DNA of 8,832 nt, taken from NCBI GenBank assembly GCA_017411235.1, contig JAFPMR010000192.1:1-8832 (forward strand), read 5' to 3'. Positions 1 through 7,538 of the stretch are shown here, in pieces. Within the stretch, counting starts at the first letter, position 1, and the number at the start of each line of letters is the position of its first letter. A program made the translations under genes and the position numbers. This DNA comes from Bacilli bacterium. GTDB lineage: Bacteria > Bacillota_I > Bacilli_A > RF39 > UBA660. Under the pieces are notes generated by a model, which ran no database searches, was not told the DNA's origin, and was given only the letters and a program-made list of their open reading frames with translations.

Positions 1-1302
1 ATTACCTTTTAATTCATCTTTAGTAAATGTAATAACGTTACCATCAACATCTGTTACTTTAATAACTCCAATTACATATCCTTTGTCTGGAGTTACAACA
101 AATGTAACAGGTTCACCAGGTCTTTGTTCTGATGCTACTTCGATATTACCTTTTCCTTCAGTAATAACAGTATTAATTTCTTTATTTAAATAATATACTT
201 GATGATTTCCTTCACATGATATTTTTTCTTCTTCAGCAACACCAAAGTAAGCTTTTGATTGGATGATAGGATCTTTAAGAATTTCTCCGCCTGGTACTGG
301 TCCAATTAAACCAGTTGCTAAAATATCTCCACATTCGTTTTGAGTTACTACAAAGCCATAGTTTGTTTTTCTTAAGAAACCATAATCTAAACTAGATTTT
401 ATAGTTTGAATTAATTCGCCTTTCATATCATAGATATATATTTTTGATGAAATCTTTGTATATGCTATTACAGCAATATGACCGTTTAAGAATTCTATTT
501 CTCTAATCATTTCATTTTCATCGGTAGTGATTGACCATTCTTCATCTCCATCATCGTTTAGTAATTTTAGATATTTTTCTCCACATTGTACAACTCTTGT
601 AGAATCTGTTCTAGGTGCTGAATTTTCTGGAGTTGTTGGTTCAGTAGAACTAGTACAAGTACCAAAATCATCATAACCTGCAATTGCAGAATAGCCATTT
701 GTATGACCTACAGCATATAATTCGTCATCATTACTATTATATTCTGATACTAAGTCCATTGTTTTTGCATATTCAGGGAAGTATTTCTTCATGTTCTTTT
801 TAGAAGGTTCAACTGTTTCTTGTAATTCTAAGTCATGATTGTAGATTGCTATACCATCATTTGCTGGTATTGCTATTTTATTTCCATCTACATAGATGGC
901 TTCAGCATCAAATCTATTATAAAAGTAACCACTAAAATGTGCTATTTCTTCTTCTTTTTCAACTTCTAAATCAGAATTGATTATTTGAATGAATTCATCG
1001 CCATCTAATTCAGTGATAGCAATTATTTTGTCTTCATATGTTCTAACCCATTCTATAAGAGCATCTTCTAAACCTTTAGATTTTAATTCTTTTCCGGTTT
1101 TGTCATATGTTTTTAAGATATATTCTCCATCTTCACCATCAACTGTTAAATAACCATCATTGTATGGTAGATTTCCAAATACATCATATCCATCTTTTTC
1201 TTCTGTTTCCCAATCTAAATAATATGGTCCTTCTGCTTTTACTATTCCTACTAATAGTAAAGACATTACTAGACCAAATAATAAGTAAAGTCTTTTTTTC
1301 AT
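1..1302 (-). CDS. Secreted surface protein with propeller-like ectodomain and InlB-type repeat (3' end outside window)
   Basis: Open frame of 434 codons from the ATG at 1302 to the window edge with no stop; the C-terminus is missing because of the window, not a mutation. The start is preceded by AGGAG 6 nt away. Residues 1-23 form a Sec signal peptide (MKKR, hydrophobic core, likely cleavage after VKA). The ectodomain (about 27-320) has beta-blade-like units of the form DGYLTVD...TYDKTGKEL and YDMKGELIQTIK, suggesting a propeller; this is inferred from pattern only. Cysteines pair up as C216/C240 and C324/C363 around variable loops. A divergent InlB B-type repeat starts near residue 376 (EGKGNIEV, TPDKGYVIG, GNVITFT) and runs off the edge. 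It is the closest paralogue of the next gene (1368-2789): the first 26 residues and the repeat are nearly identical. By analogy the missing end should carry the NAKT motif and membrane anchor. Function is unknown; a surface or adhesion role is inference. Confidence 0.88.
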   Translation of the reverse strand, partial: MKKRLYLLFGLVMSLLLVGIVKAEGPYYLDWETEEKDGYDVFGNLPYNDGYLTVDGEDGEYILKTYDKTGKELKSKGLEDALIEWVRTYEDKIIAITELDGDEFIQIINSDLEVEKEEEIAHFSGYFYNRFDAEAIYVDGNKIAIPANDGIAIYNHDLELQETVEPSKKNMKKYFPEYAKTMDLVSEYNSNDDELYAVGHTNGYSAIAGYDDFGTCTSSTEPTTPENSAPRTDSTRVVQCGEKYLKLLNDDGDEEWSITTDENEMIREIEFLNGHIAVIAYTKISSKIYIYDMKGELIQTIKSSLDYGFLRKTNYGFVVTQNECGDILATGLIGPVPGGEILKDPIIQSKAYFGVAEEEKISCEGNHQVYYLNKEINTVITEGKGNIEVASEQRPGEPVTFVVTPDKGYVIGVIKVTDVDGNVITFTKDELKGN

Positions 1303-1320
1303 TTAATCTCCTACTTTCTT

Positions 1321-1350
1321 ATTATAAGTTTATCACAGTTTAATCAATAA
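1321..1350 (-). promoter_or_regulatory. Putative promoter of the 1-1302 gene
   Basis: A perfect TATAAT lies at 1326-1321, 18 nt before the ATG. The -35 is uncertain: TTGATT at 1347-1342 gives a short 15-bp spacer and TTATTG at 1350-1345 gives 18 bp. It abuts the U-tract of the upstream gene's terminator. The implied 5' UTR is only about 10-12 nt, just enough for the AGGAG site. Confidence 0.5.
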
Positions 1351-1374
1351 AAAAAGAAGTAGTTAAACTACTTC
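1349..1374 (-). terminator. Intrinsic terminator of the 1368-2789 gene, overlapping its stop codon
   Basis: On the minus strand, GAAGTAGT and ACTACTTC form an 8-bp perfect stem with a 3-nt loop, followed by seven T. The TAG stop codon (1370-1368) lies inside the stem-loop, so there is no 3' UTR before the hairpin. Confidence 0.85.
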
Positions 1375-2789
1375 GCTTTTAATATTTTTTTGTTGTTAAT
1401 AAATACAATACTTGCAGATATAATTGCTATTATAGCAATTGCTATGATGGCAATATCAGCTGTTTTAGCATTGTCTACTAAGAATTCTACTTCAATAGTT
1501 ACATTAGCTGTAGGCATTGTAAATGTATTACCTTTTAATTCATCTTTAGTAAATGTAATAACATTACCTGCTTCATCTGTTACTTTGATAACACCAATTA
1601 CATATCCTTCATCTGGTGTTACTACAAATGTTACTGGTTCTCCAGGTCTTTGTTCACCTGCTACTTCTACTTTACCTTTACCATCAGTTACTTTTGTATC
1701 AATCTTTTTGTTAGTATAATATGCTACGTGTTTTACTTCACATGCAGGTCCAGTTTCTTTTTGAGAACTATGAGGTCCTGATGATCTCCATTTTGATGTA
1801 GATGGACTAACATCACAGTGTCCTACACTAGCAATGAATCCGTTTGGTGTATCAATTATATTACTTGGCATATCATCTGTTTTTATTGTTTGTATTAATT
1901 TACCTTTTAAGTCATATACTAATATTGCATAATTATCTCTATTATCTGGAGCTGATACTAATATATAATCATCAGCAAATGCAACTTCATATATTGTATA
2001 ATAATCAAATGGTAGTTCTACTATGAAATCAACTTTGCCATCTTTATCTGCTACTGCTAATTTTACAAAATAACATCTACCAGTTGTAGTTGGAGGGTTT
2101 TCTCCATCAGCTTCACCACGATTAACACTTTCACAAGATGTATCAAATATTTCTAAGCCATATGCATATTTACCATCTTTATAGTCAGAAGCATCCACTG
2201 CATCTATGTCTTTAATATTAGATGATTCTAAAACATAATCACTATTTAAGATTGGTGCTAAGTTAGTTAATGATGTACCTGAAATGCTTTCTGTATTTAA
2301 TTGTGATAAGTCTTTTTTAATTAATTGTTTTTTAGGTCCATTATCTAATCCTAAGTATACAAGTTTGTCTTCTTGAATAAATAATGTTCTTGAATTTCCT
2401 CTTCTATATAGATATGGTTCTATTACTTCTATTTCTTTTTGTTGTTCTAGTTTGTCGTTATAAAGTCTTAAATACCATTTTTCTGTAGTAAGATCAGTTG
2501 CTAACATATAGATGTTTTCTCCATCTATATCAACTTCAACTACTGCTTGGTTATTTATAGTCTTTTTTTGTTGTTCTTCTCCTTTTACGTTGTAAATAGT
2601 TGCGTATGTTTTTCCAAAACCATAGTCAACTGTAATATAACCATCTTTATATGGTTCGTTAATAGTTGCCATCCTGTCTTCAAATGTTTGTGTTTTCCAA
2701 TCAAAGAAGTATGGTCCTTCTGCTTTTACTATTCCTACTAATAGTAATGACATTACTAGACCAAATAATAAGTATAGTTTTTTCTTCAT
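1368..2789 (-). CDS. Secreted, C-terminally anchored protein with propeller-like ectodomain and InlB-type repeat
   Basis: 473 residues; the ATG has AGGAG 6 nt upstream in a context identical to the downstream paralogue. Residues 1-23 are a Sec signal peptide ending VKA. Residues 27-320 show blade-like beta repeats (DGYITVDYG, YNVKGEE, YDLKGKLIQTIK), suggesting a beta-propeller. C219/C239 bound a loop rich in Pro, Thr and Gly; C325/C350 bound a loop rich in Ser, Gly and Pro. A divergent InlB B-type repeat occupies about 362-437 (GKGKVEV, VTPDEGYVIG, GNVITFT, NTFTMPTANVTIEVEF). The protein ends with NAKTAD at 440-445, a hydrophobic stretch of about 20 residues and a KKILKAK tail, the layout of a sortase signal or a simple membrane anchor. 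It is a monocistronic unit with its own terminator. The family resembles hypothetical InlB-repeat proteins of gut bacteria (general knowledge). Ligand and function are unknown. Confidence 0.93.
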   Translation of the reverse strand: MKKKLYLLFGLVMSLLLVGIVKAEGPYFFDWKTQTFEDRMATINEPYKDGYITVDYGFGKTYATIYNVKGEEQQKKTINNQAVVEVDIDGENIYMLATDLTTEKWYLRLYNDKLEQQKEIEVIEPYLYRRGNSRTLFIQEDKLVYLGLDNGPKKQLIKKDLSQLNTESISGTSLTNLAPILNSDYVLESSNIKDIDAVDASDYKDGKYAYGLEIFDTSCESVNRGEADGENPPTTTGRCYFVKLAVADKDGKVDFIVELPFDYYTIYEVAFADDYILVSAPDNRDNYAILVYDLKGKLIQTIKTDDMPSNIIDTPNGFIASVGHCDVSPSTSKWRSSGPHSSQKETGPACEVKHVAYYTNKKIDTKVTDGKGKVEVAGEQRPGEPVTFVVTPDEGYVIGVIKVTDEAGNVITFTKDELKGNTFTMPTANVTIEVEFLVDNAKTADIAIIAIAIIAIISASIVFINNKKILKAK

Positions 2790-2814
2790 TTAATCTCCTA
2801 CTCTCTATAATTAG

Positions 2815-2845
2815 ATTTTATCATTACGTTACTTTTTTTGTTACA
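2815..2845 (-). promoter_or_regulatory. Weak promoter candidate of the 1368-2789 gene
   Basis: TAAAAT at 2820-2815 is the best -10 in the 105-bp gap before the gene. The -35 is poor (GTAACA or TGTAAC at 18-19 bp). TATAGA at 2809-2804 is nearer but only 14 nt from the ATG. A promoter is expected because a strong terminator lies upstream, but its exact position is not settled. Confidence 0.3.
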
Positions 2846-2875
2846 TTTTTTAATTGTTGATTTACATTTAATCTA

Positions 2876-2908
2876 CAAAATAAAAAGAGCAATTTTATTG
2901 CTCTTTTT
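2876..2908 (-). terminator. Intrinsic terminator of the 2895-4253 gene, overlapping its stop codon
   Basis: On the minus strand, AAAAAGAGCAAT and ATTGCTCTTTTT form a perfect 12-bp stem with an AAA loop, followed by ATTTTG. The TAA stop (2897-2895) lies across the stem-loop junction. The run of A before the stem could also give weak termination on the plus strand, but there is no plus-strand gene to serve. Confidence 0.85.
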
Positions 2909-4253
2909 TTAGTTTTTTATTCATTATAAATATTACTGAGAATGCTATTACTTCTATTAAGATAATTGTAACTGATATGAATGTTGCTGTTTTAGCATTT
3001 GCTACTACAAATGTTGCTTCAATTAAGACATTTGCTGATGGCATTGTAAATGTATTACCTTTTAATTCATCTTTAGTGAATGTAATAACATTACCATTAG
3101 CATCAGTTACTTTGATAACACCAATTACATAGCCTTCATCTGGTGTTACTGTAAATATTATTACTTCGCCACTTTTAGCTTCTATTTTTTCTGATTTTAT
3201 TTCACCATTACCATCTGTTTTAGTTTCTATTTTATAACCAATATCTTCAGAAGAAACTGTGATTACAGGTCTTAAACCATTACCAATAGGATATTCAAAG
3301 TATCCACATTCTCCTCTACCTAAGGCACATAGGAATCCTTCGTTAGATAGATAATAGTCGTTGTATTCACTTCCGCTTCCATAGTTACTGTTAGGTTGGT
3401 TGTTATATTCAAATCCACTACCTAACCAGTATGTTCTATCTATTAACCAACTATATTTGTCTTCAATATAATCTCTTACATCCATTTTACCTATATAGTA
3501 AATTGAAGGATCTTCAGGATCACTATGTTCTGGATATAATAGTTCGATATCAATAGTTTCTCCTGAGACATCTTCAAGGAAGTCTAAGATACCATCTAAT
3601 GTAGGGAATGCTACTTTTTCAACTTTTATTCCTTGTCTTTCTAGTTCTTCTTTATAATCATTAAGGTATTCTTCATAGGATGATCCATCAATTATTAGAT
3701 CACCATTTCGATCATATTCGTTTTCTTTAATGATACCTTTTTCCATAGCATCATAGCCCCATTCAGGAACCATGTATGTTATACCATATAATGGTAATTT
3801 AGATTTACCATTTACAAGGATTGTACCTTCTGCTTTAGAATCTTGTAAGGCATGTTCATATTCAATGTTTTCATATACACGACATCCTTTTAGTTCTCCT
3901 GTACTAGTATTAGGCATTGCATATGTATAGTAAGCATCATATCCTTGTTCTTCAGCAATATCATCACAATATTCATCAACTGCTGCTTTAAATGTTTCAA
4001 AGTTATTATAATCTCTTGTTAATGGTGCATCTTCTGTAGCTTCAATAAAGCTTATTTTGTCACCAACCATTAAATTATATTTGGCCATTAGTTTTGTTTT
4101 GTTCTTGGTGTAATCTAGTACATAGAAGTGTTCACTTCCACATTGTACTTCATCTCCATAGTTAGTTCCTGTTCCACTAACTACTATACAACTTTCTGCT
4201 TTTACTATTCCTATAAATAGAAAGCATAGAATAAAGGTTAAGACCTTTTTCAT
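2895..4253 (-). CDS. Secreted, anchored protein with DUF6273-like ectodomain and InlB-type repeat
   Basis: 452 residues; ATG preceded by AGGTGA. A signal peptide of about 20 residues ends VKAES. Unlike its three neighbours it has no propeller-like repeats. Residues 21-335 include an N-terminal part with C22/C38, acidic and helical stretches (about 80-100, 190-230), and a segment at about 269-331 with WLIDRTYWLGS, GFLCALGRGECGYF and GLRPVI. That order resembles DUF6273-type domains (YWL[RG]S followed by G-RP); this is recognition by pattern, not by a search. Residues about 341-416 are the InlB-type repeat, nearly identical to that of the 1368-2789 protein over TPDEGYVIGVIKVTD through ELKGNTFTMP. 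NAKTAT at 419-424, a hydrophobic segment and NKKLKKEQ close the protein. The gene therefore looks like the same export and anchor module carrying a different head. Function is unknown. Confidence 0.92.
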   Translation of the reverse strand: MKKVLTFILCFLFIGIVKAESCIVVSGTGTNYGDEVQCGSEHFYVLDYTKNKTKLMAKYNLMVGDKISFIEATEDAPLTRDYNNFETFKAAVDEYCDDIAEEQGYDAYYTYAMPNTSTGELKGCRVYENIEYEHALQDSKAEGTILVNGKSKLPLYGITYMVPEWGYDAMEKGIIKENEYDRNGDLIIDGSSYEEYLNDYKEELERQGIKVEKVAFPTLDGILDFLEDVSGETIDIELLYPEHSDPEDPSIYYIGKMDVRDYIEDKYSWLIDRTYWLGSGFEYNNQPNSNYGSGSEYNDYYLSNEGFLCALGRGECGYFEYPIGNGLRPVITVSSEDIGYKIETKTDGNGEIKSEKIEAKSGEVIIFTVTPDEGYVIGVIKVTDANGNVITFTKDELKGNTFTMPSANVLIEATFVVANAKTATFISVTIILIEVIAFSVIFIMNKKLKKEQ

Positions 4254-4274
4254 ATAATCACCTACTCTAATATT

Positions 4275-4304
4275 ATTTTACAATTAAAGTACACTTTAGT
4301 TCAA
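4275..4304 (-). promoter_or_regulatory. Promoter of the 2895-4253 gene
   Basis: TTGAAC at 4304-4299, 18-bp spacer, TAAAAT at 4280-4275, 21 nt before the ATG. It follows directly on the U-tract of the preceding gene's terminator. A perfect inverted repeat fills the spacer (separate entry). Confidence 0.6.
4285..4298. promoter_or_regulatory. Inverted repeat in promoter spacer, possible operator
   Basis: TAAAGT-GT-ACTTTA (minus strand) is a perfect 6+6 bp inverted repeat with a 2-bp centre, lying between the -35 and -10 of the promoter for 2895-4253. A dimeric repressor bound here would block RNA polymerase. No equivalent repeat was seen in the other three promoter regions. Confidence 0.4.
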
Positions 4305-4336
4305 TAAAAAAAGAATAAAGTTTTTCCTTTATTCTT
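4305..4336 (-). terminator. Intrinsic terminator of the 4329-5786 gene, overlapping its stop codon
   Basis: On the minus strand, AAGAATAAAG and CTTTATTCTT form a perfect 10-bp stem around GAAAAA, followed by a run of T. The TAA stop codon (4331-4329) is inside the 5' arm. Confidence 0.87.
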
Positions 4337-5786
4337 TTATTATATTTTTTCTTTGTGTAAAGAATACTATAATACTTAATATACATAATAAGATAACTGT
4401 TGTTATAGCTATATCAGATGTTTTAGCATTATCTACTAAGAATTCTACTTCAATAGTTACATCAGATGCTGGCATTGTAAATGTATTATTAGTAAATGTT
4501 AATACATTACCTGCTGCATCTATTACTTTAACTGTTCCTAGTGTATAACCTTTATCTGGTTTAATTGTTACTGTTACTTGATCATTTGCTGCATATTTTT
4601 CATCTACTATTATTGTTCCTTTACCTGTTGTTATTTTAGGTATTACTGCATTATAGTTTGAATAAACATATCTTTTTGTTTCACATGTTTTTTGTTTTAT
4701 AAATGTAGGTAGTACATGTGATGGATTATTGCTAGTTAAAACAGGTAGATAGTATTCACAATTTGTTTCATGATATAAGAATCCTCTTTTAGTATCTACA
4801 ATACTAAATAGACTACTGGTTGATTCTATTCTTTTTTCTAATTCACCTGTTTTTATATTATAAATTTCTAAAACAGATAGCCATTCATATTCATCTGGTG
4901 AATGGTAGTAGATTACCATTACATGGTTATCTACTATATTTACTTCTTTAGAATTTACTAATTGTAATCCTTCACCTAATGGTTTACTATATAAAAGTTT
5001 TTTATTTTCATATACTTTTAATGAATTACCTACATCATTTCCATAATCATATACGATAAGAGCAGTTATATTATCTTTTATAATATATTCTTTTACTTCT
5101 TCTCTATCTAGAATACCATATTCTTGTCTGAAATCAGATGATGAGGGATTAACGATTTCATCTAAATCTTCTAGCATTTGTTTTGCTTGTTCAAATTCTA
5201 ATACTTCATAACTCGAAAGATCTTTTGTATATTTTCTTACTTCAATAATACTGTCTAGATTATCAGGATTGCTATTAGGATCTACATTTTCTTTTATTGA
5301 AGGAATAAGTATATAGTCTTTTGTAATTAATTCCTTATACATATCTACAAATCTATTGTTCACTAAGTCATATAGTATATAATCTGGATGATCATAAATT
5401 GATACCCCATCATTGTCTTCAGTAAATACTACTACTTCATTTACTAATTCTAAATTTTCATTGTATGCTTGTAATACAAATGAAATAGTAGTATTTGTAT
5501 ATCTACCAGATAATACATATATGTATTCTTCTGGGTAGACTAGCATTACTAAATCATCTATTTTTATTTCTTTTTTAAAATTACCTTGTTTATCATAATA
5601 ACTAAGATTAAATGATAAATCATGACCATAATCACCAAATAGATAACCATCTTTATATTCATAGGTATTTGCTACTGGGGAATCATATATTTTTGATTCC
5701 CAATCTAAATCATATTCTAACAAGTCTTTAGCTTTTACTACAGGAATCATTAGTATTAACATAATTATTAGTATTACTTTTTTCAT
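4329..5786 (-). CDS. Secreted, C-terminally anchored protein with propeller-like ectodomain and InlB-type repeat
   Basis: 485 residues; ATG preceded by AGGTGA. Signal peptide residues 1-19, ending VVKA. Residues 20-335 have blade-like units comparable to the two downstream paralogues (DWESKIY, DGYLFGDYG, YDKQGNFKKEI, IYNIKTGELEKRI). The segment FSIVDTKRGFLYHETNC lines up with IIDTPNGFIASVGHC of the 1368-2789 protein. Only one Cys pair is kept, C343/C368, with the same 24-residue spacing as C325/C350 of that protein; the earlier pair is absent. The InlB-type repeat (about 384-450) is shorter: the TKDELKG insertion before NTFTMP is missing. NAKTSD at 453-458 is followed by a hydrophobic stretch and the tail TQRKNIIKE. 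It is the first and most divergent member of the tandem array, next to gltX but separated from it by a terminator. Function is unknown. Confidence 0.93.
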   Translation of the reverse strand: MKKVILIIMLILMIPVVKAKDLLEYDLDWESKIYDSPVANTYEYKDGYLFGDYGHDLSFNLSYYDKQGNFKKEIKIDDLVMLVYPEEYIYVLSGRYTNTTISFVLQAYNENLELVNEVVVFTEDNDGVSIYDHPDYILYDLVNNRFVDMYKELITKDYILIPSIKENVDPNSNPDNLDSIIEVRKYTKDLSSYEVLEFEQAKQMLEDLDEIVNPSSSDFRQEYGILDREEVKEYIIKDNITALIVYDYGNDVGNSLKVYENKKLLYSKPLGEGLQLVNSKEVNIVDNHVMVIYYHSPDEYEWLSVLEIYNIKTGELEKRIESTSSLFSIVDTKRGFLYHETNCEYYLPVLTSNNPSHVLPTFIKQKTCETKRYVYSNYNAVIPKITTGKGTIIVDEKYAANDQVTVTIKPDKGYTLGTVKVIDAAGNVLTFTNNTFTMPASDVTIEVEFLVDNAKTSDIAITTVILLCILSIIVFFTQRKNIIKE

Positions 5787-5802
5787 ATTATCACCTAGTT
5801 TA

Positions 5803-5811
5803 ATTATATCA
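5803..5811 (-). promoter_or_regulatory. Extended -10 promoter candidate of the 4329-5786 gene
   Basis: TGATATAAT (TGN-TATAAT form) lies 16 nt before the ATG in the 42-bp gap after gltX. No good -35 is present, which an extended -10 can tolerate. The implied leader is only about 10 nt, so the ribosome binding site sits almost at the transcript 5' end. Confidence 0.4.
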
Positions 5812-5843
5812 TAAAAAAAGTTAAGTTTTTACTTAACTTTTTT
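5812..5843 (-). terminator. Intrinsic terminator of gltX, overlapping its stop codon
   Basis: On the minus strand, AAAAAAGTTAAGT and its complement form a perfect stem around AAAA, ending in a T-tract. The upstream arm is the last coding triplets of gltX (Lys-Val-Lys) and part of its TAA stop (5831-5829). This separates gltX from the surface-protein array. Confidence 0.87.
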
Positions 5844-7481
5844 AATTCTTTCATTGATTCTTTCTTTTCCTAATAATTGTAGTATTACATATAGATCTGG
5901 TGTTTGAGTTAAACTTGTTACACCTACTCTAATGATATTAGAGATATCTGCTACACTACCTTTATATTTATCTGGATTTTCTTTATATGCTTTCATGTCT
6001 GAAGCAAATCCTAGTTCATCAGTTAGTTCTTTCATTTTATTGAACCAAGTATCTTTGTCATCTTTTTCATCATAGTATTTATCAAAGTATGTAGTTAATA
6101 CTTCATTAATAGTATCTTTATCGAACTTTTCATCAAAGTTATAAGTTACATCTGTGAATAGTTCATCAAACATATACCAGATTTGACCTTTGATTTCTGA
6201 AAGTGAAGCATAGTCTTTTCTTGGTTTCTTTTGTTCTCTTTCAATGTTAAGAATAGCAGTAGTATATGCTTTATCTTTATTAATTAATTCATTAAAGTCT
6301 TTATCATATTCTTTAGACCATTTATCTAACATATCAAATACTTCAGTAGCTTTTAATTTAGAAATAAAATTCTTTGATATGTTATCTAATTTATCTAGAT
6401 CAAATAAAGCACCTGATGCTGACATTTTCTTTGGTGAGAAATCAAAGTCAGTGAATGGAGCATCTGGATGTCCTTCTCTCCATTGTTCATAGTTAGAGTT
6501 AGCTATTGTCATAATAGCTTCGATAACTGATTCAATTGGATATCCTTTTTCTTCATAGTAAGTCATTCTTGCTTCTGGATCTAAACGTTTAGATATCTTT
6601 CTTATTTTGTCTCCATCTTTTTTAAGTATTAATGGTGTATGAATATATTTAGGCATTTTGAAACCAAATGTTTTAAATAATTCATAGTGTGTTGGAATAG
6701 ATGATACCCATTCTTGTCCACGTACAACGTGAGTTGTACGCATTAAGTGATCATCTACTAAATGTGCAAAGTGATATGTTGGAAGTAAATTAGATGATTT
6801 CATAATGACAACATCAATGTCATTCTCTGGGAATTCCATTGTACCAAATGCTAAATCATCAAATTTAAATTTCTTATTAAAATCACCTTGTGATTTTAAT
6901 CTAATTACATAGTTTTCACCATTTTTAATTCTTTCAGCAGCTTCATCTGGAGATAGATTTCTATATTTAGCATATCTACCATAGATACCAATTCTTCTTT
7001 TATCTTTTGTTTGTGCTTCACGGATTACATCCATTTCTTCTTGTGTTAAGAAACATGGATATGCTTTTCCTTCAGCTATTAATTCTTTTATGAAGGCATG
7101 ATAGATATCTTTTCTTTCAGATTGAATATAAGGTCCATAGTTACCTTTTGTTTCTTTAGTATCTCTATATTCATATTCATCTGGATCCATATGATAGTGT
7201 TCTAGAACGTGTCTTATGTATTCTACGGCACCTTCTATTTCTCTTGCGCCATCTGTATCTTCGTTACGAAGATAGAATACTCCATTACTTCTTTTTGCTA
7301 CTACATAATCAACTACTACAGAATAGAAGTTACCTATATGCATGAATCCAGTTGGTGATGGTGCATATCTTGTTACTTTTGCACCTTCTGGTAATTCTCT
7401 TTCTGGGTATTCTTTCTCATAGTCAGCTACTGTTTTTGTGATATTAGGAAATATCAAATCTGCTAAATCTTTGGTAGTCAT
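5829..7481 (-). CDS. gltX: Glutamate--tRNA ligase
   Basis: Cytosolic class I aminoacyl-tRNA synthetase that charges tRNA-Glu with glutamate using ATP; in lineages without GlnRS it can also mischarge tRNA-Gln for later amidation (family knowledge). With the start chosen here it has 550 residues. APSPTGFMHIG (HIGH motif, HIG at 48-50) and KISKR at 295-299 (KMSKS equivalent) are both present. YHFAHLVDDHLMRTTHVVRGQEW (about 236-258, including FAHLVDD and THVVRGQEW) is the typical GluRS core. A region of about 40 residues precedes the HIGH segment, and the total length matches the ~550-residue Clostridium-type enzymes rather than the ~480-500 of many bacteria. No zinc-binding Cys cluster is evident. 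I chose the ATG at 7481 rather than the in-frame ATG at 7490, because AGAAAGG touches the latter directly but is 9 nt from the former. Expression is controlled by a Glu-type T-box leader; the gene is monocistronic and ends in a terminator. Confidence 0.96.
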   Translation of the reverse strand: MTTKDLADLIFPNITKTVADYEKEYPERELPEGAKVTRYAPSPTGFMHIGNFYSVVVDYVVAKRSNGVFYLRNEDTDGAREIEGAVEYIRHVLEHYHMDPDEYEYRDTKETKGNYGPYIQSERKDIYHAFIKELIAEGKAYPCFLTQEEMDVIREAQTKDKRRIGIYGRYAKYRNLSPDEAAERIKNGENYVIRLKSQGDFNKKFKFDDLAFGTMEFPENDIDVVIMKSSNLLPTYHFAHLVDDHLMRTTHVVRGQEWVSSIPTHYELFKTFGFKMPKYIHTPLILKKDGDKIRKISKRLDPEARMTYYEEKGYPIESVIEAIMTIANSNYEQWREGHPDAPFTDFDFSPKKMSASGALFDLDKLDNISKNFISKLKATEVFDMLDKWSKEYDKDFNELINKDKAYTTAILNIEREQKKPRKDYASLSEIKGQIWYMFDELFTDVTYNFDEKFDKDTINEVLTTYFDKYYDEKDDKDTWFNKMKELTDELGFASDMKAYKENPDKYKGSVADISNIIRVGVTSLTQTPDLYVILQLLGKERINERIKKVK

Positions 7482-7490
7482 TTTAATCAT

Positions 7491-7497
7491 CCTTTCT
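7491..7497 (-). promoter_or_regulatory. Ribosome binding site that decides the gltX start
   Basis: AGAAAGG on the minus strand. Spacing to the ATG at 7490 is zero, which is not usable; spacing to the ATG at 7481 is 9 nt, which is normal. It lies just after the T-box terminator U-tract. Confidence 0.75.
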
Positions 7498-7498
7498 A

Positions 7499-7538
7499 AA
7501 AATAAAAAGAACTATTCTTCCAAAAGGACGAATAGTTC
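7499..7538 (-). terminator. T-box attenuator terminator
   Basis: GAACTATTCGTCC and GGAAGAATAGTTC pair over 13 positions with one mismatch around a TTTT loop, followed by TTTTTATTTTT. It begins immediately after the T-box ACCACG, as in other T-box attenuators, and competes with the antiterminator. Confidence 0.93.

Noticed and set aside
1107..2860. Several plus-strand ORFs of 60-109 codons rich in Leu, Ile and Phe
   Set aside because: They are antisense shadows of AT-rich coding genes; hydrophobic composition comes from the complementary strand of Lys/Glu/Asp-rich codons, and none has a matching promoter or ribosome binding site.
6244..6492. Plus-strand ORF of 82 codons inside gltX
   Set aside because: Antisense to a conserved synthetase domain and without family resemblance.
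7482..7490. Upstream ATG as gltX start
   Set aside because: The ribosome binding site AGAAAGG directly touches this ATG, whereas it is 9 nt from the ATG at 7481.
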